From the NCBI GenBank assembly GCA_914767715.1, contig OU612067.1, positions 14,327,001-14,391,000 on the forward strand: DNA of 64,000 nt, read 5' to 3'. The DNA comes from Membranipora membranacea. Taxonomy: Eukaryota > Bryozoa > Gymnolaemata > Cheilostomatida > Membraniporidae. Made by a program: the position numbers and the translations under genes. Each line of letters begins with the position of its first letter. The first letter of the stretch is position 1. Shown piece by piece: positions 50,324-61,050 of the stretch. Below the pieces are notes generated by a model. That model was not told the origin of the DNA, did no database searches, and was given only the letters and a program-made list of their open reading frames with translations.

Positions 50324-51236
50324 ATGAGATGAATCAGAATGTGCACAACACATCACATCCTGATGCTCTTTGTTTACTTGCAGTGCAGTAGGAATCAAAT
50401 TCAAATTCTGCTATTTGGTTATTGTTGTGCAGAGCTTTTCAACAAGACGCAACACGGGAAAATCATTGTGCCGTCATCAGATAATCATCTCTTTGCATCC
50501 TAGTTTGAATATCAAGGCTATGCCATTACTTCCACCCCTCCCATCATCAAAACACCTCAGAAACTCAAGCTAATCACAGTCTAGATGGACATGTCACAAG
50601 TCAAATGACACAACGACTGAGGACTTTGGACGAAATAAAAACAACTAAGACGCGCCTGCATGTTATAGCATGCATATAAATGCATGCATATATTGCAACA
50701 CAATTCCCGCTTCAAGGTTAGAAAATATTTTCTCACCTGTGATTTGCAGTGTAAGAATCTACGAACAGTGGCCTCCTTTCACTTAGCAAGTTTGTGACAG
50801 ACTGAGCTACAATAATACCTGGATAAACCTTATAATCAAGCACTTTATATGAAATTATTCTAATAGCAGCAAATGATAAGTAAATTTGTACAATGACTGT
50901 GCAGAATTTTATTCAATACAGCCGTAAGCATGCGAACAATACAGCTTGTCAGATGAACATAAGTGTGTGTCTTATCACAACAGCAAGATAGACTTGTAAC
51001 TACATTGGCATTACACCGCCTTGATGGTATGGGATCAAACCCCCCTAATACAGAACTATGTTGCGGAAACTTAGGCAGTATATCGTAAACAGCTCAATAT
51101 TGATATCTGCATTGCAGCTCACGGGCTTTAAATCAATATATAGCACAATAGCCGCATTGATAGCAGCATGACCAACAAATTTTGAATCCAATTTTGGAAA
51201 CATAAGGGGTCAATAATTTGGACCACTCAACTGGCA

Positions 51237-51296
51237 TAAGGAGGAGGCTGTCAGGCAAGGGTGGGGGCAAGAGTTTGAGGGGGGGGGGGGGGCTAT
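51237..51296 (+). repeat. G-rich dispersed repeat
   Basis: Contains a GGCAAGGGTGGGGGCAAGAG segment followed by a long G-run and CTATGACTAAG, matching the array copy at 9350-9416 in the order of its blocks. Confidence 0.5.
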
Positions 51297-51689
51297 GACT
51301 AAGCATTATTATAATATCCCCAAAACACAGGGGTGTAATACACCTTATGGTTTGTGATTCGGCATACAGAGATGAAAAATGTGCAAGAGTCCATCAATAT
51401 CTGACACAGTTTGTGATGTTGTTATTCTCCATTAAAATTTGGGACAACACCACATACAGGGTTGAGTTTCCAGTCTGCCCCCTGCACAACTTGTCTACCC
51501 TAGCTTGATCAGTCGCTCTATATAGCATGTGCGTGCTAAATAGAATTACAAATGTTATTTTCCCTGGATCCTGTAATTCTCTTGGAACATCATCTTACAT
51601 CGCATAAAAAAATAAGGCGCATACTGCAGATTCCAAATCTATAACTTTAAATTAACAAATTTACAGCCCTATTGAGAGATGGCATGATC

Positions 51690-51745
51690 CCTGAACGGAG
51701 GCCGTCGGGAGGGGTAAGAGTCTGGGGGCTCAGACTAGATGCTCT
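51690..51745 (+). repeat. G-rich dispersed repeat
   Basis: GGCCGTCGGGAGGGGTAAGA followed by GTCTGGGGGCTCAGACTAGA; the second block matches the array copy almost exactly. Confidence 0.5.
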
Positions 51746-52805
51746 CAATTGCGAGGTCGTGAACGGCATTAGTCTTTTCAGATGATTGCCAAATTATGAA
51801 TTTGAGTTTTAGCAAACACTGTACAGGCAGCAACGCATCTGAGCCGCTGGCAGAAAGCGAACTATATTATATACAGGTAAACGACTGTATTGGATTATTT
51901 TATCGTAGCATTGTAGAGAAAGGTATACCATGGCTAAACCACACAAAACAGTCAGATGGAAAAACCAGCTAACGATGCTGCATGGTGCGATGGAACAGGA
52001 GGGGGAGCAGAAATACCCTACAAAATAATGATGCACAGCGTAGAAACTGAGCCTATTTTTAGCAGATTAACATCAAATGATTGCATAGCGTCAATCAAAC
52101 AAACAAAAACCCAAACTAAGAAGGTGACTTTCACATATTGACCCCCCCCCCCCCCCCCCCCCCCCCGTTTAATAGGGGTTGGTAAAGCAACCTTTACTGC
52201 AAGTGGAAATAACTAACCTGAAAAATGCACTTAATTTTAAATCCCATGGAAATTCAAATAAACATTGTGATTACTATACCCTCATTTATTTCCAAGATTA
52301 ACATACCAACAAATGACTTCCGAACCTTTAGACAGCCCGATAATGAAAGTTGAGCTCTGATACGAAATCAGTTTTGAAATTTAAGTTTAAATGAAATCGG
52401 AAAGTTCTGATCATTTTAAATTAAGAGCGCCATATTCAGTTATTGTTAATATGCATTTTTGACCAACATAGTCCGAGTTCCATAGGGTTTTTTTAACGTC
52501 GGTACAGATGCACCAAAAACATTTGCTGAGTCAGGCAGGCAGACAGCTCAGCCTAGATTTCCTTTCAAACAGTGGAATGAAATATGTCTAATTGGCATCA
52601 GATTATGTAAGATTTGCAATGTGCACCATGACCAATGAGTATTTATAATCTTTGCTATGACTGTGCAAAAATTTTACCCAGAGCATTCATACAAAGCTTG
52701 TTATATGAGCAGCCGAGTGCTCATGTACTTATAACAGCAATATTGATCAGCCAGTCCACTGCCCAGGGGGTCTAGCCATCTATATGTGGCCATTTTGCAT
52801 GTAGG

Positions 52806-52872
52806 CTACATAGACCCTAGTTTGAGCCACCCCCCTTAAACTCTTGTCCCTTGCCCGACACCCCCCTGCCAT
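52806..52872 (-). repeat. G-rich dispersed repeat, opposite orientation
   Basis: Read on the minus strand: GGCAGGGGGGTGTCGGGCAA, then an ACAAGAGTTTAAGGGGG block and CTCAAACTAGGG. Same block order as the plus-strand copies. Confidence 0.5.
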
Positions 52873-54329
52873 CTTCGTACCCTAACTCCAGAGTTACTTA
52901 AATGCTAACCCTGCGGATATTTAGGTTTGTATAGCCAGCCAGAGCTATGGTGCTCACACAGCACTGCACTTCATCCCAGCAGAACAATATTGATGTTTGC
53001 AATGCAGCTCACTGGCTTCCCATGATCAATCCAAGCTATGACTGCCCATATCTGAAAGCAGGTAAACTCAACTACAGCTTGATTTAGGTTTGTTATTTAC
53101 ACCTACTGTCAAAAAGCCTTGTCATTCTTATCACTGGGCTATCGGTACATTTGTGTTTGAAAGTGATCACCAAATCTTTCCAGCTTTGAGTACATTAGAT
53201 CAATTAATGGTCCGGGTTTTTATGGAGAATGCTCTATTAATTTTCCTTGTTGTTTTACTTTGAGCTCCGCTTGATGTACCAAGAGTACGTAAGAAGTCTG
53301 AACACGCCTTTTCATTGCTAAGCACTGCTGGTTGTGCTGTGTTGGTCACCTCTTTCTTTAGTATGGACGGTTATGTTGTGTTAATGTGATGTAACGGCTG
53401 TGATGACGTTTTCTCGGCCAAATAAATACAATAATATCTCACTTTTGGGTTTCCAAAATAAAATTTATTTGACTGCATGTGGCTGGCTTTAGTGACATTC
53501 GACCTCAAAAACCTGTCCCATTCTGCTTCACAGATAATATTAGATTATGTCACAATTTCAAGTCTTCCTTGAAATATTCACAACCATTATTAATACTGTC
53601 CTATTTTTCTATTGACGTGGAAGGAGGCATCACTCAAGATTCCGCATTAAAGAATTTGACATTATATCAAGGTCATTGCCTCAGTTACTACTTAGTCCAT
53701 TTGTATCTCTCTTTTATTTGAATCATGCTCAAATTTATTCAGCGCAAGCATAAAATATACTTGGCACATAAGTCGTTGCACCTGTTAAGTCTGCATCATC
53801 ATTCATGCAGAGGGCTAGCCACTTAGAGGAAATCAGAAAAAATAATTCTCTGCTGCAACTGATTATGGACCAGGGGACATCATTTAAGATTATATAACTC
53901 TCCAAATATTGGGCATTCGTGATATTGCGACGTCAATAACCAGGTATATACCAGAGACTATAGATAATCTATCTATATCTAATATCTAATATCTCTATAG
54001 TCTCTGCTAATACTACAGAGAGCATTGTCATGCCTAGACTGTCGGAAGGTCGTTGACAATATTGCTCAGTATGAAATATCCAATAGCGTGTCATGCTAAC
54101 CAACATTATGGCCAATCTTTTGTCTGATTCTATTGATTGATAATCACGAAATAAAAATAATAAATTATTGGCCACTTAATAAAATGTATGCAGAGAGTAA
54201 ACAGCAACTAATTATAAAAAGAAAGTAGAAAAATAAAAAATGCAAGCTGTCAAATTTTATAAAAATTTGCAAAAACTGAATTACTTACTAGCACTTGGCA
54301 CTTTGGCAGTCAGACCATCAAAACCCTAG

Positions 54330-54460
54330 TGTGGTCCATTTGCCTGCATTTGGAGATGCTCCCCCTTCACTGGTCACGCCGCAGTGGAAGGTAATCCAGT
54401 GGACAACGGAAGGGAGCAACTGGAATGCAGGCAATTGGATTAAACTTGATCTATCAGGAA
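54330..54460. mobile_element. Palindromic MITE near the 3' end of ECI2
   Basis: Left end TCCATTTGCCTGCATTTGG, right end inverted (GAATGCAGGCAATTGGATTA). Inside these, GCTCCC and GGGAGC are also inverted. A related element is in ECI2 intron 6 (55694-55810) and a fragment lies at about 58745-58785 beside exon 1. Non-coding. Confidence 0.55.
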
Positions 54461-54476
54461 AACCATACCTGACACG

Positions 54477-57400
54477 TCAAAGTTTAGACTTTTTACTCCT
54501 GCTCAAGAAATTCATAATTACTTCAACGGCTTCTGGGGAGGCCATCAATGTTCTTAATACATCGTTCTCTTTATGGTTTATCTCATGAAGTTTTGCCCTC
54601 AACTCTGCTGGACGGATTAGCGCTTTGCCTTCCATCAAAGACTGCAAAATATATAGTTATAAATATTTAATAAGTGGTAAAATAGGCAGTATGGCGAATT
54701 GTGGAGAAATAAAATCATTATAAATATAACTTTGTGTCAGAAATCGTATCTAGCTAAAATATATATCAGTGGTTATAAATAATGTAGCTTTGGTGGATGT
54801 TGAGTGTAAATTTTTTGTGCATGTAGTCAACTCAGCTACAATGAAATGATTTAATCTGCTATCCCAACTTGACATTGATCTGATCAGGTAAAATACTAGC
54901 CGATTAAAATTATGAACATTCAATGCAGGTAAAAGTTTATTCAAAACTCAAGACATGTTGAGGTAAGAGAATGAAATTCTTATCGGAATGTGTTTAGTCA
55001 TGGAAATTTGAGACTTATGTTTTCCAGGTAATTGAGCAAGTATTCAAACATTCAGCAATTACACAATTACAAGGACGGACATAGTAGTCACTGTGATTGT
55101 GACCATGGGGCAAGGCTGTGACAAACTAGGAATTACGTACACCCTACAGAGGGGGGGGCAAGTCTCAGAGACTCTATTATAGTGAGTTCTCAAAATATCC
55201 GAGTCACCGCATCAAATGCGATTCTGTAAAAGTGTTTTAATATCAGCATAGCTTATTGCTAGTTATCGCAACACTGAATCAAAGTCGGGTTGTGTGAAAA
55301 AATCAAGTATAGTGGCCAGTACAACAATTCTCAGGTTTGTCTGTCTCGGTAAAAAATTTGGATTTAAAAAATCTTGTCAAGACAGGCTAGATTGGATCAT
55401 CAAGTTAATAACATCCAATAGGGGCATGTGGATTAATCATCAGTGTAGTTGAAGCGAATAACAAACATGCTCTGTAACAAATAACAGACTCACTTTTTGT
55501 GGAAGCTGTCGCATCTCATCAATCATGGCTCTTGTTTGTTGTATGAACTTATCATGAGGGATAACTCTCGATACTAATCCCCAATCGTACATCTCCTCAG
55601 CGGTAGCCTTCTTGTTGAAAAGTAACATCTCAGCGGCCTAGTAATATATGATAAGATTGTCATTGTTCTAAATATTAAAGGTAGATTATGTTTGATCCAA
55701 TTGGCCTGCAGGTTGTTCCCTTTCTACCGCTGGGCAGTCGTCACATGGCCAAAAAAGTTGTTGGTGGCTCGAAGGGGCAGAGGGAACTTTAAATGCAGGC
55801 AAATTGGATCATACTTGATCTAGGTTTGAGGTATCGTACATAATCTGCGTGATATATGTTGTACTATTGTAAATAATTTCAGATGCACCCAGTTTTTACC
55901 GATGACCATGTAAGCTCCCTGACTGGGTTTCCTTTTATCTTGGTATTTTTTGTCAAACTTTTTATACTTTGAGATAGAACTGCTACTTGTTTACTTTGCC
56001 TTATATTCCATATACATTTTCTGAGGCCAGGGAGTAACCCTGCTACACAAAATTCGGACAGATGGCACCAATCCAATAAATTAAAATGATGTACTCCTAC
56101 AATGGGTCATATAAGCTCTACGAACATACTACACATAGGCTGTCCCAAATAGGTGGTAACGCCATGGTAAAAGTTGAATGGTAAGCACATGGACAAAACA
56201 CACGTTATGTGTTTTGTCTATGGGTAAGCATGTGGGCCTGTGGTGGAGTGCTAAGCCCAGATACATGAAGAATACACCGATTAGGATCACCGATCCCTCT
56301 GTTTTAAAGAAGAGTTTGTTATGTTAGCCCTGCCAGCTGATAAGTGTCATAGCAGTTGTGGGTTCAGGTCCTGCATATTAATGGACTGTTACGGATCTCT
56401 GCACCTTCAGGGGTATTTGTTTCTCTTGGAAAATTATCGGTTATTCAGACTACATCAAGTTTTCATCACTTACCTTAGAATAGCCCATAATCTTTGGAAA
56501 CATGTATGAAGAACATCCCTCAGCATTTAAGGCTAGTCTCGTAAAAGGGCAAGTAAAGGTAGCCTACAAACAAGAAACAAGATGATGATTGAATCAAAGA
56601 CAGTAGGCTTTTCTCATTTTCATATTATTCAATAAATGAAACCTACTGCTTGCCAATCAAAACAGCAAACCGAAGACAATAGGATAACCGCATTTACTAA
56701 ATATATAGGCCTACACTTTTTTTTTTTGTAAAATCTGTTAAAACTCCTCATTCTAGTTCAATAAGTTCCCAGAATGTTTATTCAACCTGCATTATTGGCA
56801 ATCTTGGTGCATGTGTGAGTGCGGCATTGTCGAATCGTTACACAGATGCAACTAGTGTGCACTGATAATTTCACATGGATTTGCCTACTCATGAATGATG
56901 AGCAGACAACTCACGTACTAATGCTACAACCAAAGACATATATTATCATATTAAAATTATGCAATCACATCCAAAACATTTCGATTATACTTTAAAGTAC
57001 TCTTACCGTGTCAGAGGCTACAACCAGGTCACAATGTGACAGTATAGTCACGCCCATCCCTACAGACGGTCCGTTCACTAGGGCTATCAATGGTTTCGTC
57101 ATATCTATAAGCTGACCTATCAAGTTTCTAAAGAAATCAGAAAGTGCACAAAATAATAAAAAGAATCCAAATTAGGTTAAGAAGAGGCACCATAATAACA
57201 TTTCGAGGATGTTTAACAACATCATATAACTTATGTACACAATAGAGAGGTTGACCGTCTACGTTCATACAAGGTAATTGTGCCACTGCTAAAACACTGT
57301 GTAAAGCTTTACCCATCAAATGGGTAACGGATAGACAACCATACACATTGAACACAATGAAGTAGTTTGGAGGGGATTCTGGGACAGAGCAATGGGGGCC

Positions 57401-58909
57401 ATGAATCTTCATTAATCCCTAGCCACTACCTTCCCTTCCCTCTTAACGGTTTGCAAAACAGCTTGATATATCTATCACTGATCAATGAAGTTGTTCACAC
57501 CCCCCCCCCCTCCCGAATCATACTTGTTACATTTCATTACAAGATTGATGCACTACGCATAATTTTCTCAATCTACACTTCATCAATTTAATCTGTGGAT
57601 AACCCTTAGTCCCAGGTATTGCTCAAACTAAATCTGTGCTAGTCTTGTTTCCAAAAACAGAGTAATAGAGCAAACGGACTGTCACAGCAATGGTATAACT
57701 GCACATTTTTTATCCAGGGGGAGCAGAACGACCATTGGACTCACTTGAAATCATCTTTGTGTTCGAATGTATCCGATCTCACCATGTTACTCTGGTCATT
57801 GCCACTAGTGAAATACTTTCCATTACCTATATACAATAAATACACAAATAAATAACTGATTTTCAGAAGAGGGGGAGCAACTCCAAATTAAGATAAATAC
57901 ATACATTCACAAACAGTCATTCTGGTCGAACAAAAAACATATTTTCACTCTTGATGATTGTAAAAAAGTTTGGGAATACTATGTGAATAATATCAAATAT
58001 CCTGAAGTGGTTAAGGCAGATTACTGCAAGGTCATTTGATACAGATACAATCAGGGGTTCTTTCAATTAAGAATTATAATTACCTCATGGCTCAAAATTA
58101 TCGCTCACTTGGTCTTTCAATAAGACAAATTCGTTCCCAAATCACTCACTCTAAAACTATATTGTTCCATCAATGAGTGAGCGATTGGTGAGCGAGACCT
58201 GCCAGGAGTTAGTGGGTGATCGGATTGCAATTTTGGCTGTCTTCAATTGAAATATCCCCGACGGTCAGCTACGTATAGACAGAAACAAGGTAAAGATTTG
58301 CAGGCAGAGGATAATGAAGATGGTGCCCACAGCTCAGATGATCAGAACAATGGTACCCTAACAAGTCTACTGCGTATAAATAAACTCAATATATCATTGA
58401 TTCCTGTCATAATGAATGTTTACCAGTTAGGACGATGATTTTAACATCTTCTCTCTCTTCGGCAGCCTTCAGCGCAGGCATCCAAATGTCATAAACCTGC
58501 AAAAGATAATATACAATAATATAATATACACCCATCGTGTCATGTTCAGGCTTGGTAGTAGCACTTTATGTGTGAGTAGAACAATGCCAAATTCTCTTTT
58601 TTTCAGCGAGTATGTGAACTTGACGCTTGAGTTGATAGAAGTGGCATGCCGTTATTTAAGACATCCAAATCTTATTGCTGGATGAGATCCGATTTACATG
58701 CATTTTGGTAGCTCTCAATTTACTGGTAAGCCGTTAGTGGCTATAGGGGAGCAACTCCGAAGGCAGGGAAATTGAATCAAGGGGATCCCCCTGTCGTAAG
58801 CCATACTTACATCGTAGCTTATTGCGTTGTATTTTGCTGGCCTGTTGAAAGTTATCCAGCACACACCATCTGTATACTCCACCAAAACTTCTTTTTGATT
58901 TGAAGCCAT
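54477..58909 (-). CDS. ECI2: Peroxisomal enoyl-CoA delta isomerase 2-like
   Basis: Crotonase-fold enzyme that moves cis-3/trans-3 double bonds to trans-2 during beta-oxidation of unsaturated fatty acids. Seven coding exons on the minus strand: 58811-58909, 58424-58496, 57745-57826, 57007-57127, 56474-56563, 55494-55637 and 54477-54641. All are GT-AG with consistent phases, giving 257 aa. Markers: ITFNRPAKYNAIS (19-31), oxyanion-hole segments TSGND (64-68) and GPSVGM (104-109), the isomerase motif AEGCSSY with presumed catalytic Glu140, and FPKIMGYSKAAEM after it. The C-terminus is SKL, a type-1 peroxisomal signal. An upstream in-frame ATG at 58924 overlaps a good splice acceptor (TTTATGCAG), so I start at 58909 and expect an upstream non-coding exon. 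The N-terminal acyl-CoA-binding domain found in vertebrate ECI2 is not seen; it could lie in an upstream exon. Confidence 0.9.
55694..55810. mobile_element. Palindromic MITE in ECI2
   Basis: GATCCAATTGGCCTGCA at the left and TGCAGGCAAATTGGATC at the right, inverted around about 80 bp. It lies between exons 5 and 6 on the genomic map. Same family as 54330-54460, judged by the CCAATT..GCCTGCA terminus. Confidence 0.6.
58054..58259. mobile_element. Diverged MITE related to the U1-specific insertion
   Basis: Begins GGGGTTCTTTCAATTAAGAA and ends CAATTGAAATATCCCC. Compared with the reverse complement of 2634-2890 it keeps CTCAAAATTATC, TCCCAAATC and GTTCCATCAA blocks in the same order. It lies in the intron between ECI2 coding exons 2 and 3 and has accumulated many differences, so it is older than the U1 insertion. 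Confidence 0.75.
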
Positions 58910-58979
58910 CTCGATTAGCTGCATAAACAGAACGTTAAACTAAATATTAGATTAGATCTAGTCCAACAAGACCTCTTAA

Positions 58980-59336
58980 ACCACTGCTGCCACACAGCCA
59001 AATGTGTGCTTATAGAATTCTGTATAGCTCAAAACTAATAAAATGAGGCTCCAATCTCAGCATTGTCACATAATGAGCAAATAATTTGCACAAACTGATC
59101 GTCAAAATTAGGGTATGGAACTAATTATCTACGCATCAGGTGACGTAGTTACCGTCTTACTAGTGCCAACTGTACACATTATAAGCTGGTGCGTAGATTT
59201 CATGCCCTGATTTTGAAGATCAGTTTGTGCAACTTATTTGCCCGTTAGGTGACAATTATGAGATTTAAGTCTCAATTAATTATTGGGGCTATGCAGAATT
59301 CAATGAGCACAAATTTGCATGAGTGGCAGCAGTAGT
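58980..59336. mobile_element. TTAA-flanked foldback MITE, family B, copy 2
   Basis: TTAA at 58976-58979 and 59337-59340. Same termini and interior as 39403-39736 with scattered substitutions and about 23 bp extra in the centre (CTACGCATCAGGTGACGTAG region), which makes the central fold longer. It lies just upstream of the ECI2 first coding exon. Confidence 0.8.
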
Positions 59337-59639
59337 TTAAGTTCAGGCAATGGTGATTGCCCAGTGATAGATAATGGTGTCGTGCCAATGCTGCGATGAG
59401 TTTGATGACATCTTTACACCTGCTTACAACATCATGAGACACCTGGTGCTCGGTGAGTGGAGTGGTCACAGAGTTTTGTGTGCCTGTAAATGTCTCAAGC
59501 TCATGTACATTTCTTGTTTACTTAATATGATGTTACGTAGCGCCATAGATTACTAATGACAAACATGAGATCTGTCGTTAGTAAGAGTAGGAGCCGGGAG
59601 CAATCAGATTATGTTCCAAGGTTCATCTCTGAGTCGCAA

Positions 59640-60045
59640 ACTGTAGGCCCTAATGGTTTAAGATCCGGCAGTCCGTCTCCATTCCTGTAATTACCGGATA
59701 AAAGTTGATGCAAGTTCAGTGCCCCAATGGTTGAAGCACTGACTGGCCTCTGGGTCATTCAACTTGTACAAACTATATTGTGTTCTAATGGTAGAGTAGG
59801 CTAGGCATCTGGAGCTACAAGTACTTTGACTGGTCCAATCAACAAAGGGGAAACTGTGGAACGCCCTACCGATTCGCAGCACCCTCCTCGAGGGACCCCC
59901 AGTGGCAGGCTAAGGTTGATGGCGATCGATCTACCGACCCTACGTTGCAGACCCGGAACGGAGACGGACAGACGAGATGACATATTGCCACAACCTTCTT
60001 ACAGAAGTTGGCGATTAAACTTCAAGTACCAAGCAAGTAAGTAAG
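59640..60045 (+). mobile_element. Possible retroposon tail with AAGT repeats
   Basis: A stretch of higher GC than its surroundings containing several short related modules (CCCTAATGGTTTAAGATC, CCCCAATGGTTGAAGCAC) and ending in CAAGCAAGTAAGTAAGG. A 3' end with short tandem tetranucleotides is typical of some SINEs and LINEs. A 72-codon open frame inside (59826-60044) has no domain I recognise. Limits and class are uncertain. Confidence 0.3.
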
Positions 60046-60437
60046 GGGATGGTTGGATCATAATACGGACAGGGACAATGTCATACATGATTATGTGCGA
60101 TTGTTACTCCATTGAGTTGCAAGCACACCCAATCATGTATGATATGCAAAAGCTAGTGAAAAGAACTACTACTTCCAAGGAGTTACTAGGTCAGACTAGG
60201 AATACCTGAATGAAGCTCAGACCAATGTACTTGCTTTAGTTCAAGTGCTCAGGCAACCAGACATGCCATTGGCATTGCCTACTACCAGAACACAACAGCC
60301 TATATTTGCTGTGAATGCTTCATTTCTTAGGACTGAAAAGGGCATATGTCACTTCTTATGCAAGATTTTGTTAAGTATTCATTGTTTGATTGCAAGGTAT
60401 GTGAAAAGAAACATGTGAGAAAGAAACTACTACTGAC

Positions 60438-60458
60438 CTTACTTACTTACTTACTTAC
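60438..60458. repeat. (CTTA)n microsatellite
   Basis: About five CTTA units; the complement matches the tetranucleotide at the end of 59640-60045. Confidence 0.85.
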
Positions 60459-60943
60459 AAGATAAATTCCAAAAATTTTGCTGCAGAGTGACAAAGTAGG
60501 CGTGACCCTGACTGAGGGTCAAGGTTGCAGATATTATCTCAATTTTGATTGCACACTTAATTGAGTAGTTTTCTCATTGGGTTTCTTGAAGGTTTTCCCT
60601 ACAGTTCAGCTAAATCATAATTATACTAGCATTGAGTACAGTTTATTCTTTGAAGCTACAGCAGGATTATCAGAGGATAATGAATGCAGAGGTTACATTT
60701 TTTCCTCACAACTGAATTCCAGAACAAAAAAATGGAAAGAATCATTGACTAACTTACAGTTAAGAGTGCCTTTGCGGGATTGAAAAGTGAAGTCGAAATG
60801 ATCATGAATAACATCTGCCTCAAATTTTGATGTATCTCTATTTCCGGGGCGTAGCGACCCAATCATAGCTAAGTTACATCAAGAGACCATTTTCATTAGG
60901 ACGTATACATAGAAACAGCTATTGTTTATCCTAGTAAGCCTAC

Positions 60944-61050
60944 AACAAGTTTGTCCGATCTGGTGACGGTGTGATATTGTAAAGGATATGACAGGTATAT
61001 CCGCACCTTGATAAGTATACATCCGCCACCAGATGGAACAGACTTGTTCG
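60944..61050. mobile_element. Imperfect foldback element, about 107 bp
   Basis: The left arm AACAAGTTTGTCCGATCTGG is inverted at the right as CCAGATGGAACAGACTTGTT, and a GACGG/CCGCC segment continues the pairing. A related sequence occurs in each array unit at about 9140-9200, inside short open frames there, which argues those frames are element-derived. Confidence 0.5.

Larger units (their letters stand above)
46410..50586. repeat. Unit U5, right-truncated end of the array
   Basis: The last copy aligns to U1 1-4439 and then changes to unrelated single-copy sequence after 50586. It contains a complete GST gene (47657-50093) plus about 490 bp of its upstream sequence including the inverted repeat at 50218-50323, but no peptide gene. 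This is the visible right edge of the array. Confidence 0.93.
50587..54476. other. Single-copy region right of the array, no gene recognised
   Basis: This region contains three copies of the G-rich dispersed repeat (about 51237-51296, 51690-51745, and 52806-52872 reversed), a run of 25 C (52142-52166), an inverted repeat around 53950-54007 (AGAGACTATAGA/TCTATAGTCTCT) and the first copy of a palindromic MITE family at about 54330-54460. Short open frames have no recognisable domain or splice context. The left part just after the array junction shows no similarity to the unit. Confidence 0.6.

Noticed and set aside
1-50586. The whole array being an assembly duplication artefact
   Set aside because: Copies differ by a MITE, a 38-bp indel, minisatellite lengths, substitutions and a 9.2-kb replacement, so they are not one sequence repeated by mistake. 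Mixing of haplotypes cannot be fully excluded without reads.
50580-50596. Short match between the array end junction and unit position about 10075-10088 (TAGATGGACATGTC)
   Set aside because: About 9 of the 14 bases lie beyond the unit sequence; a 9-base match within a 10-kb unit is not improbable, so I do not claim microhomology-mediated joining.
54295-54588. 97-codon plus-strand open frame
   Set aside because: It overlaps a palindromic MITE and runs antisense to the last ECI2 exon.
58247-58438. 63-codon plus-strand open frame
   Set aside because: It starts in the end of a MITE and finishes antisense to ECI2 exon 2.
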